Shown here: piece by piece, positions 27,064-35,737 of the stretch
How the letters are laid out: every line of letters starts with the position of its first letter
Position numbering within the stretch: position 1 is the stretch's first letter
From: Persicitalea jodogahamensis
Lineage (GTDB): Bacteria > Bacteroidota > Bacteroidia > Cytophagales > Spirosomataceae
DNA length: 64,000 nucleotides
NCBI RefSeq assembly: GCF_014651615.1
Contig: NZ_BMXF01000001.1
Span: forward strand, 1,583,731 to 1,647,730
Direction: 5' to 3'
Program-made: the position numbers and the translations under genes
The notes under the pieces: model-generated
What the model was told of the DNA's origin: nothing
The model's database searches: none
What the model saw: the letters and a program-made list of their open reading frames with translations, nothing else

Positions 27064-28365
27064 CTACGCCAACTTTTTAGCAATTATTTCCTCCAGATAC
27101 GCGCGGATTGGCTCGATCTTGATTTGCGTAATGACGTCTTCACAAAAGGCGAACATGAGTAGACTCATGGCCTCGGGCTTGCTGATTCCGCGCGAGCGGA
27201 GGTAAAAAAGCGCTTCATCGTCCAGTTGTCCGGTGGTGGTACCGTGTGAACATTTGACGTCATCCGCCCATATTTCCAATTGGGGTTTCGTGTTCATGGT
27301 CGCCTGAGGCGACAACACTACGTTCTTGCAAGACTGGAAGGCGTTGGTTTTCTGGGCATCTTCGCGAACGAATATTTTGCCATTGAACACGCCAGTCGAC
27401 TGACCTCGTAACACGCCTTTATACAACTCGTTGCTTTCCGAATTGGGCTTCCGGTGATCGGCGACAGTATGGTTGTCGATGTGTTGCTTGCCATCGGGAA
27501 AATACAGACCGTACATGTGCGCATCGCAATGCTCGCCGTCAAGAGCGATGTTGAGATTGTTCCGGATAAATCCGCCATTCAGCGAAACCGTAGCAGCGTA
27601 AAAGTGCGAATTATCCGCCATGCGTACTTCCGTAGTGCCGACATGGTAGGTCGCGTCGCTGTCGTTCTGTACTTTGTAGTACTGCACGTGCGCATCCTGA
27701 GCGACGTGGATTTCGGTGACGGCATTGGTGAATGCCGACGACTCACCCAGCGTCAGGAAGGTCTCGGTCAGTTGCACCTGTGCGTTCTGCTCAATCACAA
27801 ACAGGTTGCGCGGCTGCGCCCCCACGTTGGCCGAGCGGGCATCATTGATGAAGTACAGAACTATGGACTCCTCCACAACTTTACCCTTCGGCACGTGAAT
27901 GAAAACGCCATCGCCCGCAAAAGCAGCATTCAGAGCTGTGAAAGCTTCATCCTGCGTGTCAGCTAAGTTTCCGAAGTAGGTACTTACCAATTCCGGCTGA
28001 GTGGCCAGAGCTTCGCGCAAAGGTCGAATAGAAACCTGCGAAGCGGGCGAAACAATGGTGGATAGCCCGGCTTCGTATTTTCCATTAATGAAATACAGGA
28101 TATTGCCGCTGAGGTTCGGAATCTTGAATTTCTCTATATCCTCCACCGTTATCGCATGAGTGCCCCCGAAATCAAAATCCTGATTTGTCAAGTTGCGCAC
28201 ATTGCTGTACTTCCACTCCTCATTTCTGGGGGTTGGAAACCCCAATTCCTCGAATCGGGCAAGGGCCTTTTGCCGGGTCTGATGCAGCGGCGACTGTGCT
28301 TCCCCATTCATCGCTGCCTCCCGGCTACGAAAGTCAGCGACCAATTTCTCTTTTAAATCTACCAT
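27064..28365 (-). CDS. sufD: Fe-S cluster assembly protein SufD
   Basis: This 433-residue protein has the SufB/SufD right-handed beta-helix core (about 150-380; for example GTHAITVEDIEKF and later HGTTTGQLDDEALFYLRSRGI) and a helical C-terminus. The C-terminal motif KCSHGTTTGQLD is shared by SufB and SufD; the short length and lack of an SufB-type N-terminal region support SufD. It forms part of the SufBC2D scaffold. It follows sufC after 88 bases. Confidence 0.93.
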   Translation of the reverse strand: MVDLKEKLVADFRSREAAMNGEAQSPLHQTRQKALARFEELGFPTPRNEEWKYSNVRNLTNQDFDFGGTHAITVEDIEKFKIPNLSGNILYFINGKYEAGLSTIVSPASQVSIRPLREALATQPELVSTYFGNLADTQDEAFTALNAAFAGDGVFIHVPKGKVVEESIVLYFINDARSANVGAQPRNLFVIEQNAQVQLTETFLTLGESSAFTNAVTEIHVAQDAHVQYYKVQNDSDATYHVGTTEVRMADNSHFYAATVSLNGGFIRNNLNIALDGEHCDAHMYGLYFPDGKQHIDNHTVADHRKPNSESNELYKGVLRGQSTGVFNGKIFVREDAQKTNAFQSCKNVVLSPQATMNTKPQLEIWADDVKCSHGTTTGQLDDEALFYLRSRGISKPEAMSLLMFAFCEDVITQIKIEPIRAYLEEIIAKKLA

Positions 28366-28453
28366 TATTTCAATTTTGAATGAGAGAATGAGAGATTGAG
28401 TGAATAAATAAGAAATAGAACTCTATATGCTCTCATTCACTCAACCACTGATT

Positions 28454-29209
28454 CTAAACTAATTCTACCTCGGCCTTGATCCAGTCGTATCCTTTCTCTT
28501 CCAGTTCCATAGCCAGCTCCTTAGTGCCGGACTTCACGATTCGTCCTTTGTACAGCACATGAACAAAGTCAGGAACGATGTAGTCGAGCAGTCGCTGGTA
28601 GTGGGTTACGACGATAGTAGCCTTTTCGGGTGAGCGGAGTGAATTGACACCTTCGGCCACGATGCGCAGGGCATCGATATCCAACCCGGAATCAGTTTCA
28701 TCCAGAATAGCCAGTTTGGGTTCCAGAACGGCCATCTGAAAAATCTCATTGCGCTTCTTTTCACCGCCTGAAAAGCCTTCGTTGAGCGACCGCTTCAGAA
28801 GCGAGTCGTTCATTTTGACGAGTTTGGCCTTTTCGCGTACCATACGCAGAAACTGAGCGGCATCCAGCGGATCTTCGCCCCGGTACTTGCGCATCTCGTT
28901 GACGGCGGTCTTCAAAAAATTGATGGTAGTCACTCCGGGGATTTCCACGGGATACTGGAAAGCCAGGAAAATCCCCTCGGCTGCACGCTCTTCGGGGGCT
29001 AAGTCGAGCAGGTCTTTTCCGTCAAAATCTACACTACCGCCGGATATTTCGTATTCTTCCCGGCCTGCCAGTACGGACGCCAGGGTACTTTTACCTGATC
29101 CATTGGGCCCCATGATAGCATGGACTTCACCTGGATTCACCTGCAAATTGATGCCTCGCAATATTTCTTTGCCTTCGATCGAGGCGTGCAAATCTTTAAT
29201 TTTAAGCAT
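28454..29209 (-). CDS. sufC: Fe-S cluster assembly ATPase SufC
   Basis: The start at 29209 gives 251 residues beginning MLKIKDLHASI, the standard SufC length; the in-frame start at 29302 would cross the promoter. Walker A (GPNGSGKST), the ABC signature (FSGGEKKRNE) and Walker B (LAILDETDSGLD) are intact. SufC is the ATPase of the SufBC2D scaffold. It is the first gene of the cluster here, with a -7 box upstream. The expected sufB is not before it; the gap to the divergent arginine deiminase is 252 bases. Confidence 0.95.
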   Translation of the reverse strand: MLKIKDLHASIEGKEILRGINLQVNPGEVHAIMGPNGSGKSTLASVLAGREEYEISGGSVDFDGKDLLDLAPEERAAEGIFLAFQYPVEIPGVTTINFLKTAVNEMRKYRGEDPLDAAQFLRMVREKAKLVKMNDSLLKRSLNEGFSGGEKKRNEIFQMAVLEPKLAILDETDSGLDIDALRIVAEGVNSLRSPEKATIVVTHYQRLLDYIVPDFVHVLYKGRIVKSGTKELAMELEEKGYDWIKAEVELV

Positions 29210-29245
29210 AATGGGTTTTTCGTATCGATATTTTGTGCGTAAATG

Positions 29246-29277
29246 CAAAGGTACGCAGCCGGGGGCGGGAAAAGAAA
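29246..29277 (-). promoter_or_regulatory. putative promoter of the suf operon
   Basis: On the minus strand a TTTC element (29274-29277) and TACCTTTG (29246-29253), a match to TAnnTTTG, are 20 bases apart. The box is 36 bases before the sufC ATG. Confidence 0.55.
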
Positions 29278-29461
29278 CCGCGATTAGAATGTTTCTAAAC
29301 AACTCCGGCAGTCATTATAACCCATAAGTCCGGCGGGATGTTCCCCGTGTGGCACCTTTGTTGGGAAGCAACAGATTCGGTTGGATTTAACCGACTTTTT
29401 ATTGAAAAATAATCCCTCGTAATTTGCGAAAGGCAAATTTCCGGAATGGATCACATATCTC

Positions 29462-30919
29462 ATGAAAATGAATAAACCCAACTCTGAAGAAATAAAAGTG
29501 ACGTCCGAAGTAGGGCGCTTGCGTCGGTTATTGATCCATAGCCCCGACCGGGGTCTAGGGAAAGTAGTACCTTCCAAAGCACAGGACTGGCTATTCGAGG
29601 ACATCGTGCACCTGGACACCATGCGGCGCGAGGAGTATGACTACTATGTCAAACTACTGCTGTATTTCCTCGATCCGGAAAAAGTGAAAGGCAAAATTGC
29701 GGAGATAGACGCTGACACGACGCGGGCATTCTATAAACCGGGAAATGCAGGCTACTTCAATTCCAAGAAGGTAATCGATCTGCAAAGCCTGCTGACGGAT
29801 ATCTTAAAAGATGAGGTCGTGCGCACCAAACTCATTGCGTCCATTTGCGGTATTGAAAAATGCTCTCATGCCACTCAACTCGAATTGGCACAGCATGAGC
29901 CGGAGGAACTTGCCAGGATATTCATTTCCGGATCACAGTCGGACGAGCGAATGCTGTTTTCACCGTTGCCCAACCTGATTTTTACCCGTGACATCGGCAT
30001 CGTCATCAATGATCATATTCTGCTCAACCGACCCGCCAAAGCCGCCCGGACGCGGGAGTCGCTGCTGGCGCAGTACATTTTCTTTCACCACCCGCTTTTT
30101 GCCGACTACCGTGACAAGATCATCGAAATTCCCGACAATGCGCGCCATTTTCTGATTCCGGAAGACGAGCAGCTGAGCGACTTCAACCGCTCCACGCTGG
30201 AAGGCGGTGACGTGATGATGGTCGCGCCACGGCACCTGCTCATTGGATGCAGTGAGCGCACGACGCTCTACGCCGCGCAGCAAACCATGAAGATACTCTT
30301 CAAAAAAAATGTGGTGGACACCATCACTATCGTGCAGATTCCCAAGAAGCGCGACTACATGCACATTGACACGGTTTTCACCCAGGTCAAGAAAAACGTG
30401 TGGGTACTTCTCGGCTCACTGGCGCGGCAGGGCGACGACAGTCGTAAGAAGGACGTACTGCATTTCTTCGGACCTGAGGTGTTGGGTCAAAAGATGAAGA
30501 TTATGCAATTCTACAAAGGGCTGGAACAGAAGCCGATTGAGATAGAAAACCTGGAAGACCTCCTGGCTGACATCAGCAGGAATGATCTGGGTAGTACAGA
30601 GGATGTGAAGTTTATCTATTCCGGCAATAAAGAGTTTCCATTCGGCGAGCGTGAACAATGGACCGACTCCTGTAACCTGCTGGCTCTGAAAGATGGCGTG
30701 GTGATTGGCTACGACCGGAACGACAAAACGCTGGAAGCATTTCGTGCCGCAGGATTCCGCACTATCAAAGCCGCCGACCTGCTGGCCGAATTCGAAGCCG
30801 GTAGCCTGTCGCCCGATACGATCACTGACACCTTCATTATGCTGCCCTCAGCGGAGCTGTCCCGCGCCCGAGGCGGCTCGCACTGCATGAGCATGCCGAT
30901 GCTGCGGGATGAGGCATGA
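29462..30919 (+). CDS. arginine deiminase family protein
   Basis: This 485-residue protein belongs to the guanidino-modifying superfamily: an N-terminal SEVGRLRRLLIHSPDRGLG, the central FTRDIG and LEGGDVMM motifs, a HIDTVFTQV segment carrying the catalytic His, and the C-terminal GGSHCMSMPM with the nucleophilic Cys near residue 477. It is larger than ArcA of the ADI pathway (about 410 residues), because of extra helical segments. The likely reaction is arginine to citrulline plus ammonia. The next gene encodes CtlX, a citrulline-use hydrolase of the same fold, which supports that role. Confidence 0.88.
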   Translation: MKMNKPNSEEIKVTSEVGRLRRLLIHSPDRGLGKVVPSKAQDWLFEDIVHLDTMRREEYDYYVKLLLYFLDPEKVKGKIAEIDADTTRAFYKPGNAGYFNSKKVIDLQSLLTDILKDEVVRTKLIASICGIEKCSHATQLELAQHEPEELARIFISGSQSDERMLFSPLPNLIFTRDIGIVINDHILLNRPAKAARTRESLLAQYIFFHHPLFADYRDKIIEIPDNARHFLIPEDEQLSDFNRSTLEGGDVMMVAPRHLLIGCSERTTLYAAQQTMKILFKKNVVDTITIVQIPKKRDYMHIDTVFTQVKKNVWVLLGSLARQGDDSRKKDVLHFFGPEVLGQKMKIMQFYKGLEQKPIEIENLEDLLADISRNDLGSTEDVKFIYSGNKEFPFGEREQWTDSCNLLALKDGVVIGYDRNDKTLEAFRAAGFRTIKAADLLAEFEAGSLSPDTITDTFIMLPSAELSRARGGSHCMSMPMLRDEA

Positions 30920-31021
30920 TTCCATTTTTATCTAGCGTTAGGAGTTTGGTTGTTGGGACATTTGACAGCAAGTGATTTAAAATTTTTTGAAATTCGATTA
31001 CACAACTAAACAAGACTCGCC

Positions 31022-31975
31022 ATGCCTCCCGTCCGTGCTCTGACTACCCATCCCCAAACTACCCCGCATATTTTCATGGTGCGCCCGGTGCGCTTTGCTT
31101 ACAATGAGCAGACTTCTGAGAGTAACGAATTTATGGATGCCGAGTTTGCGGAGGAAACCCGCCTTGTTGCGCAGGAAAAAGCGCTGGAAGAGTTCGAGCA
31201 AATGGTGGCTAAGCTGAGCGCCGCCGGCGTAGATCTGCGCGTTTATGAAGATACGCTCGACCCGTATTCCCCTGACTCGATTTTCCCCAATAACTGGATC
31301 ACTACCCATCGGGACGGAAAACTGGTGCTGTTTCCGATGATGGCCCCCAACCGCCGGGTGGAGCGTCGGCAGGATATCGTGGAAGACTTGAAGCGAAATT
31401 TCAAAGTGGAGGAGGTTATCGATCTTACCCATTTCGAGCAAGAGGAAAAGTTTCTTGAGGCCACGGGCAGCATGGTACTCGACCGCCGCTACAAAATTGC
31501 CTATGCTTGCCTGTCGGCACGCACGCACCCTGAGGTACTTTCGGCCTTCGCGGAAGCTACGGGTTACGAAGTAGTCAGTTTTTCGGCCTCAGATGACAAC
31601 GGCGTGGTCATTTACCATACCAACGTCCTGATGTGCGTAGGGGACTTTTTTGCTGTTATCTGCCTGGAAGCCATTAAGAATGAAAAAGAAAGGCTTCATG
31701 TATGTGAGCGACTACGGGAAACCGGAAAGGAAGTGGTGGAAATATCCCTCGATCAGATGAAAAACTTTGCGGGCAATATGCTGCTGGTACAAAGTGCCGA
31801 AGGAGCTCAACTGCTAGTCATGTCGGAAAGTGCTTTCCGGGCGCTGACCAAAGTACAATGCGCTACGCTTGAAAGCTACGCTCAAATACTATCCACCGAT
31901 CTATCAGTGATTGAAGGCAACGGCGGAGGCTCGGCGCGGTGCATGATGGCAGAGATTCACTTGCCGGCTCTGTAA
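31022..31975 (+). CDS. ctlX: citrulline utilization hydrolase CtlX type (amidinotransferase superfamily)
   Basis: This 317-residue protein matches the CtlX group: MVRPVRFAYNEQT near the start, FPNNWITTH near 90, GSMVLDRRYKIAY near 155, YHTNVLMCVGD near 205 and the C-terminal nucleophile motif GGGSARCMMAEIHLP with Cys near 311. CtlX members are proposed to hydrolyse citrulline to ornithine, carbon dioxide and ammonia, though the exact reaction is not established for all. It lies 102 bases after the arginine deiminase homologue on the same strand, so the two probably form one arginine-to-ornithine unit. Dimethylargininase is an alternative name. Confidence 0.85.
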   Translation: MPPVRALTTHPQTTPHIFMVRPVRFAYNEQTSESNEFMDAEFAEETRLVAQEKALEEFEQMVAKLSAAGVDLRVYEDTLDPYSPDSIFPNNWITTHRDGKLVLFPMMAPNRRVERRQDIVEDLKRNFKVEEVIDLTHFEQEEKFLEATGSMVLDRRYKIAYACLSARTHPEVLSAFAEATGYEVVSFSASDDNGVVIYHTNVLMCVGDFFAVICLEAIKNEKERLHVCERLRETGKEVVEISLDQMKNFAGNMLLVQSAEGAQLLVMSESAFRALTKVQCATLESYAQILSTDLSVIEGNGGGSARCMMAEIHLPAL

Positions 31976-32212
31976 CCGGGCATCTGGCAAAAAACTGTTC
32001 TAAAAACACCCAGTTCAGGCTTCCTGGACTTTCACTAAACGACCTGCATCGGGTACGAATGCCGACCTGTGGATTATTCTTCACAGCGAAACCTTCCCTT
32101 TTGTCTTCTTCCGTTCCTACATTTCCCCAAAGACGATCTTTCTGATGTGTGGTAAGGTTCTTTTTCCCTCAAAGGGTAAATACGAATTTTCGCTAACAAA
32201 ATAAACAGAATT

Positions 32213-32677
32213 ATGAAAGATAGAACAGAAAAAGCCCAGGACGTACTGGAATCATTGTCAAAGTTGAATTTTGACCGCATAAAGGGCTATCAGAATGCCA
32301 AAGAAGATACCAAAGATGCTGATTTGCTCGCTCTATTCAGCTTTTACGAAAAGCAAAGCAGCCAGTTCCGTTCGGATCTCAACTCTGAGATCGTGAAATA
32401 CGGTGGTGACATACCGGACGATCAATCATTCCTGAGTGATATCCACCAGGCCTGGATGGATCTGAAAGCTGCTGTGACGGGTAAAGACCGTGACTCAGTG
32501 CTCAGCTCTTGCGAATTTGGCGAGCAGACGATTGTCGCCGGTTACGAAGACGCGCTGGATTATGATGACGATGATACCCGGCTTCCGGATGCACTCGAAG
32601 GCGTGATTCGCAAACAGCTTGAGGAGCTTCGCTCCGCCAAGAGTCGGATTGGTGCTTTGCATGCACAGGCTGACTGA
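32213..32677 (+). CDS. PA2169 family four-helix-bundle protein (DUF2383)
   Basis: This 154-residue protein fits the DUF2383 ferritin-like four-helix bundle: LSKLNFDRIKGYQNA, FYEKQSSQFRSDLNSEI, the GGDIPDD turn and ERTIV-like helices near the end (EFGEQTIVAGYEDALD). These small cytoplasmic proteins are often induced by stress and may bind metal; function is not established. It has its own leader and is followed by a palindrome before the GH13 gene. Confidence 0.85.
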   Translation: MKDRTEKAQDVLESLSKLNFDRIKGYQNAKEDTKDADLLALFSFYEKQSSQFRSDLNSEIVKYGGDIPDDQSFLSDIHQAWMDLKAAVTGKDRDSVLSSCEFGEQTIVAGYEDALDYDDDDTRLPDALEGVIRKQLEELRSAKSRIGALHAQAD

Positions 32678-32713
32678 AACATTGGCAACACATTATAGTT
32701 TACTATATTTTAC

Positions 32714-32739
32714 AAGGGATGATCGGCCGATCATCCCTT
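32714..32739 (+). terminator. perfect palindrome, possible terminator
   Basis: A 26-base perfect palindrome centred on GGCC (AAGGGATGATCGG and its complement) begins 37 bases past the DUF2383 stop. Only a weak T-rich stretch (CCTTTG) follows, so it may be a terminator or a protein-binding site. Confidence 0.5.
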
Positions 32740-32775
32740 CCTTTGTATGAAATACACTATTTAAAATGTATATGA

Positions 32776-34593
32776 ATGAATATTGAGAAAGAAGTTGAGG
32801 AAGTAGATATAAATGTAGGAGGCATGGGGGCGGTATGCCACGACGAGGGTGTATTTTTCAGAGTTTGGGCGCCCCATGCCGAATCGGTATCGGTGATCGG
32901 TGATTTTAACGACTGGAATAATGATGCCGACTTCCTCGATAGCGAGGGAAAAGGGTACTGGGGTGGAAACGTTGAAAAAGCAAAAGCGGGGCAAGAATAC
33001 AAATTCGTACTCCGCACGCCCTCCGGAGAGTTATTCCGTAATGATCCTTATGCGAATCAGCTAACCAATTCAATTGGCAACGGCATTATTTACGATCAAT
33101 CGGCTTTCGACTGGCAGGGGGATTCCTACAGAACACCCGCTTGGAACGAACTGGTGATTTATGAAATGCATTTGGGCACTTTCAACAAAACAGACCCCAA
33201 CCACCCCGGCGATTTTTACACGGCCATCGAGCGTCTTCCCTATCTGCGTGATCTGGGTATCAATGCTATTGAACTGATGCCGGTATTCGAATTCCCGGGC
33301 GATACATCCTGGGGGTACAACCCGGCTTTCCCTTTCGCTATCGAGGCGGATTACGGCGGGCCGGACGGTTTCAAAAATTTCGTGAAAGCTGCCCATGAAC
33401 ACGGGATGGCGGTAATCCTGGATGTGGTTTACAATCACTTTGGCCCCCAGGACATGGATTTGTGGCAATTTGACGGCTGGCATGAGAACGACGGTGGCGG
33501 CATTTACTTTTATAATGACTGGCGTTCGGAAACCCCCTGGGGCAACACCCGTCCTGATTTCGGTCGTGAAGAAGTACGGCGCTACATCCGTGACAATGCA
33601 CTCATGTGGTTGGAAGACTACCACGTGGACGGTCTGCGGATGGACATGGTACCCTATATTCGTAATGTAAAGGCCAATGGAAACCCCGGTGACGATATTC
33701 CCGAGGGAAAAACCCTCATTCGCTGGATTCACTCCGAGATCAAGGAAAAGTACCCTTATAAAATCACGATCGCGGAGGATATGCACAGTCTGGATTCGAT
33801 TACCAACGAACTGGAAAACGATGGCTGGGGCTACGGAGCGCAGTGGGATGCGCAATTTGTGCATCCGGTCAGAAAGGCGATTATCACTCAGGAGGATGCC
33901 GACCGCGACATGGAAGCAGTGGCAAAGGCAATCATGCACCGCTACAACGACGATGCCTTTGAGCGAATCGTTTACACGGAGTCACACGATGAGGTCGCTA
34001 ATGGACAGGCCCGTGTGGCTGAGGAAATCGCGCATTCGGACGTAAATAATTATTACTCCAAGAAAAGGGCTGCCTTAGGCGTGGTGCTTGTACTTACTGT
34101 TCCTGGCATTCCCATGATTTTTCAGGGACAACCACTACTGGAAGACAAATGGTTTTCGGACACTGATCCACTTGACTGGTCGCGGCTCGATACTTTCAAA
34201 GGTTTCGTGGATCTGCACCGTGATCTGATTCAGTTGCGCCGCAACTTCAACGACCAGACAAAAGGCCTGAGCGGACAGAACATAGAATTACTCCGCGTGG
34301 ACGATGAGAAAAAGGTAGTGGTGTTTCACCGCTGGAAAGAAGGCGGCCCCGGCGACAGCGTGGTGGTGGCTATCAACTTTTCAGCAGAAACGCACGATGA
34401 CTATGGTGTAGGCTTTCCGGCGGCAGGCGAGTGGGTACCTCGCTTCAACAGCGACTGGAAGGGCTACGACGGCGAGTTTTCGGATAAAACAGTCGTAACG
34501 GTTTCCACGCAGGAGGGCGAATACGACGGAAAACCACAATTCGTCCAAATGGGCCTTGCCCCTTATTCAGCTATTATATATTCTCAAAATTAA
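32776..34593 (+). CDS. GH13 alpha-amylase family protein, glucan-branching-enzyme type
   Basis: This 605-residue protein has an N-terminal CBM48/E-set domain (about 15-110, FFRVWAPHAESVSVIGDFNDW), a GH13 catalytic barrel (about 125-500) with nucleophile Asp near 289 (GLRMDMV), acid Glu near 333 (IAEDMHS) and transition-state Asp near 403 (ESHDEV), and an all-beta C-terminal domain. It resembles bacterial 1,4-alpha-glucan branching enzymes but is shorter than typical GlgB (about 640-730). No other glycogen genes are adjacent. A hairpin terminator follows. Confidence 0.85.
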   Translation: MNIEKEVEEVDINVGGMGAVCHDEGVFFRVWAPHAESVSVIGDFNDWNNDADFLDSEGKGYWGGNVEKAKAGQEYKFVLRTPSGELFRNDPYANQLTNSIGNGIIYDQSAFDWQGDSYRTPAWNELVIYEMHLGTFNKTDPNHPGDFYTAIERLPYLRDLGINAIELMPVFEFPGDTSWGYNPAFPFAIEADYGGPDGFKNFVKAAHEHGMAVILDVVYNHFGPQDMDLWQFDGWHENDGGGIYFYNDWRSETPWGNTRPDFGREEVRRYIRDNALMWLEDYHVDGLRMDMVPYIRNVKANGNPGDDIPEGKTLIRWIHSEIKEKYPYKITIAEDMHSLDSITNELENDGWGYGAQWDAQFVHPVRKAIITQEDADRDMEAVAKAIMHRYNDDAFERIVYTESHDEVANGQARVAEEIAHSDVNNYYSKKRAALGVVLVLTVPGIPMIFQGQPLLEDKWFSDTDPLDWSRLDTFKGFVDLHRDLIQLRRNFNDQTKGLSGQNIELLRVDDEKKVVVFHRWKEGGPGDSVVVAINFSAETHDDYGVGFPAAGEWVPRFNSDWKGYDGEFSDKTVVTVSTQEGEYDGKPQFVQMGLAPYSAIIYSQN

Positions 34594-34607
34594 TGGTGAA
34601 AAAGTCG

Positions 34608-34646
34608 AATCCCCCGGGCTGTCTTCGTACAGTCCGGGGGATTTTG
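34608..34646 (+). terminator. intrinsic terminator after the GH13 gene
   Basis: A 15-bp stem (AATCCCCCGG paired with CCGGGGGATT, extended by CTGT/ACAG with one G-T pair) and a six-base loop are followed by TTTTG. It begins 15 bases past the stop. Confidence 0.85.
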
Positions 34647-34697
34647 CTATTTGCGCATAATTTGGTGGAGAAAAGTTGAAAATTTAAAGCGCCTATT

Positions 34698-35591
34698 ATG
34701 AAAGCCTGGATCGAAGCGGCCCGCCCGCGTACGCTGCCCCTTGCCCTGTCCTGTATTCTGATGGGCTGTTTTCTTGCCTATTCGGATGGAGAATTCAATG
34801 GTTGGATAGCTGGTCTGAGTATCCTAACCACAATTCTTTTGCAGGTACTTTCCAACTTCGCCAATGACTACGGCGACGCGGTCAGCGGTAAAGACAGCGA
34901 CCTGCGCGAGGGGCCGCGCCGGGCTGTCCACGGTGGCCAAATTACGGCTAGAGCTATGCAACGAGCCATTATTTTATTTTCGGCGCTGTCTCTCATCGCC
35001 GGAATTGCCTTACTCTATGTGGCATTACAAAATGCGTCCACCGAAGTTTTCTGGGTGTTTCTGGGGATTGGCCTGGCTTGTATTGCGGCGGCGATTACGT
35101 ACACGGCTGGTAAGCGCCCTTACGGCTATGTAGGGTTGGGTGACTTATCGGTGCTGATTTTCTTCGGCTGGGTCGGGGTACTTGGGACTTACTATCTGCA
35201 CACGTTAAGTTGGAACTGGGACCTGCTGCTTCCCGCCACGAGCTGCGGCTTGTTTGCGGTGGCCGTATTGAACATCAACAACATCCGCGATATTGAATCC
35301 GATCGCGCTACGGGCAAAAACTCCATCCCGGTGCGGCTGGGTCGTGAGAGAGCGGTAAAGTACCATTGGCTCATCCTGCTCACGGGTATGGCTTGCGTAA
35401 CGGTCTATACCTTCACCGAATACTCTCACTATTCCCAGTGGCTTTATGTATTGAGTTTTCCTTTGTTTATTTGGAATGGTCTGGCCGTGAGTCGGTTGAA
35501 GAAAGCCGCTCAACTCGATCCCTACCTGAAACAAATGGCGCTGTCTACGCTTCTGTTTGTGGTGCTGTTTGGGGCAGGGCTGTTGTTGTAA
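34698..35591 (+). CDS. menA: 1,4-dihydroxy-2-naphthoate polyprenyltransferase MenA
   Basis: This 297-residue membrane protein of the UbiA family carries the first Asp-rich motif NDYGDAVSGKDSD (Asn56-Asp68) and a second one, NNIRDIESDRATGK, near residue 200. About eight to nine membrane helices are predicted by hydrophobicity. It attaches the polyprenyl chain to dihydroxynaphthoate in menaquinone synthesis. No other men gene is nearby. Length and motifs fit MenA well. Confidence 0.93.
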   Translation: MKAWIEAARPRTLPLALSCILMGCFLAYSDGEFNGWIAGLSILTTILLQVLSNFANDYGDAVSGKDSDLREGPRRAVHGGQITARAMQRAIILFSALSLIAGIALLYVALQNASTEVFWVFLGIGLACIAAAITYTAGKRPYGYVGLGDLSVLIFFGWVGVLGTYYLHTLSWNWDLLLPATSCGLFAVAVLNINNIRDIESDRATGKNSIPVRLGRERAVKYHWLILLTGMACVTVYTFTEYSHYSQWLYVLSFPLFIWNGLAVSRLKKAAQLDPYLKQMALSTLLFVVLFGAGLLL

Positions 35592-35737
35592 ATCAGGAAG
35601 GAATGATAACCTTTCTTTCAGTCTCCAGCTGAAAAACGGAATCATGCTTTCATTTTTTTACGCTCGAACCAAAAGTTTGGGCGGCCTATTTGCGGAAAGC
35701 ATCATAGCAGGTTAGCGCCTGATAAATCTTTCTGGAA

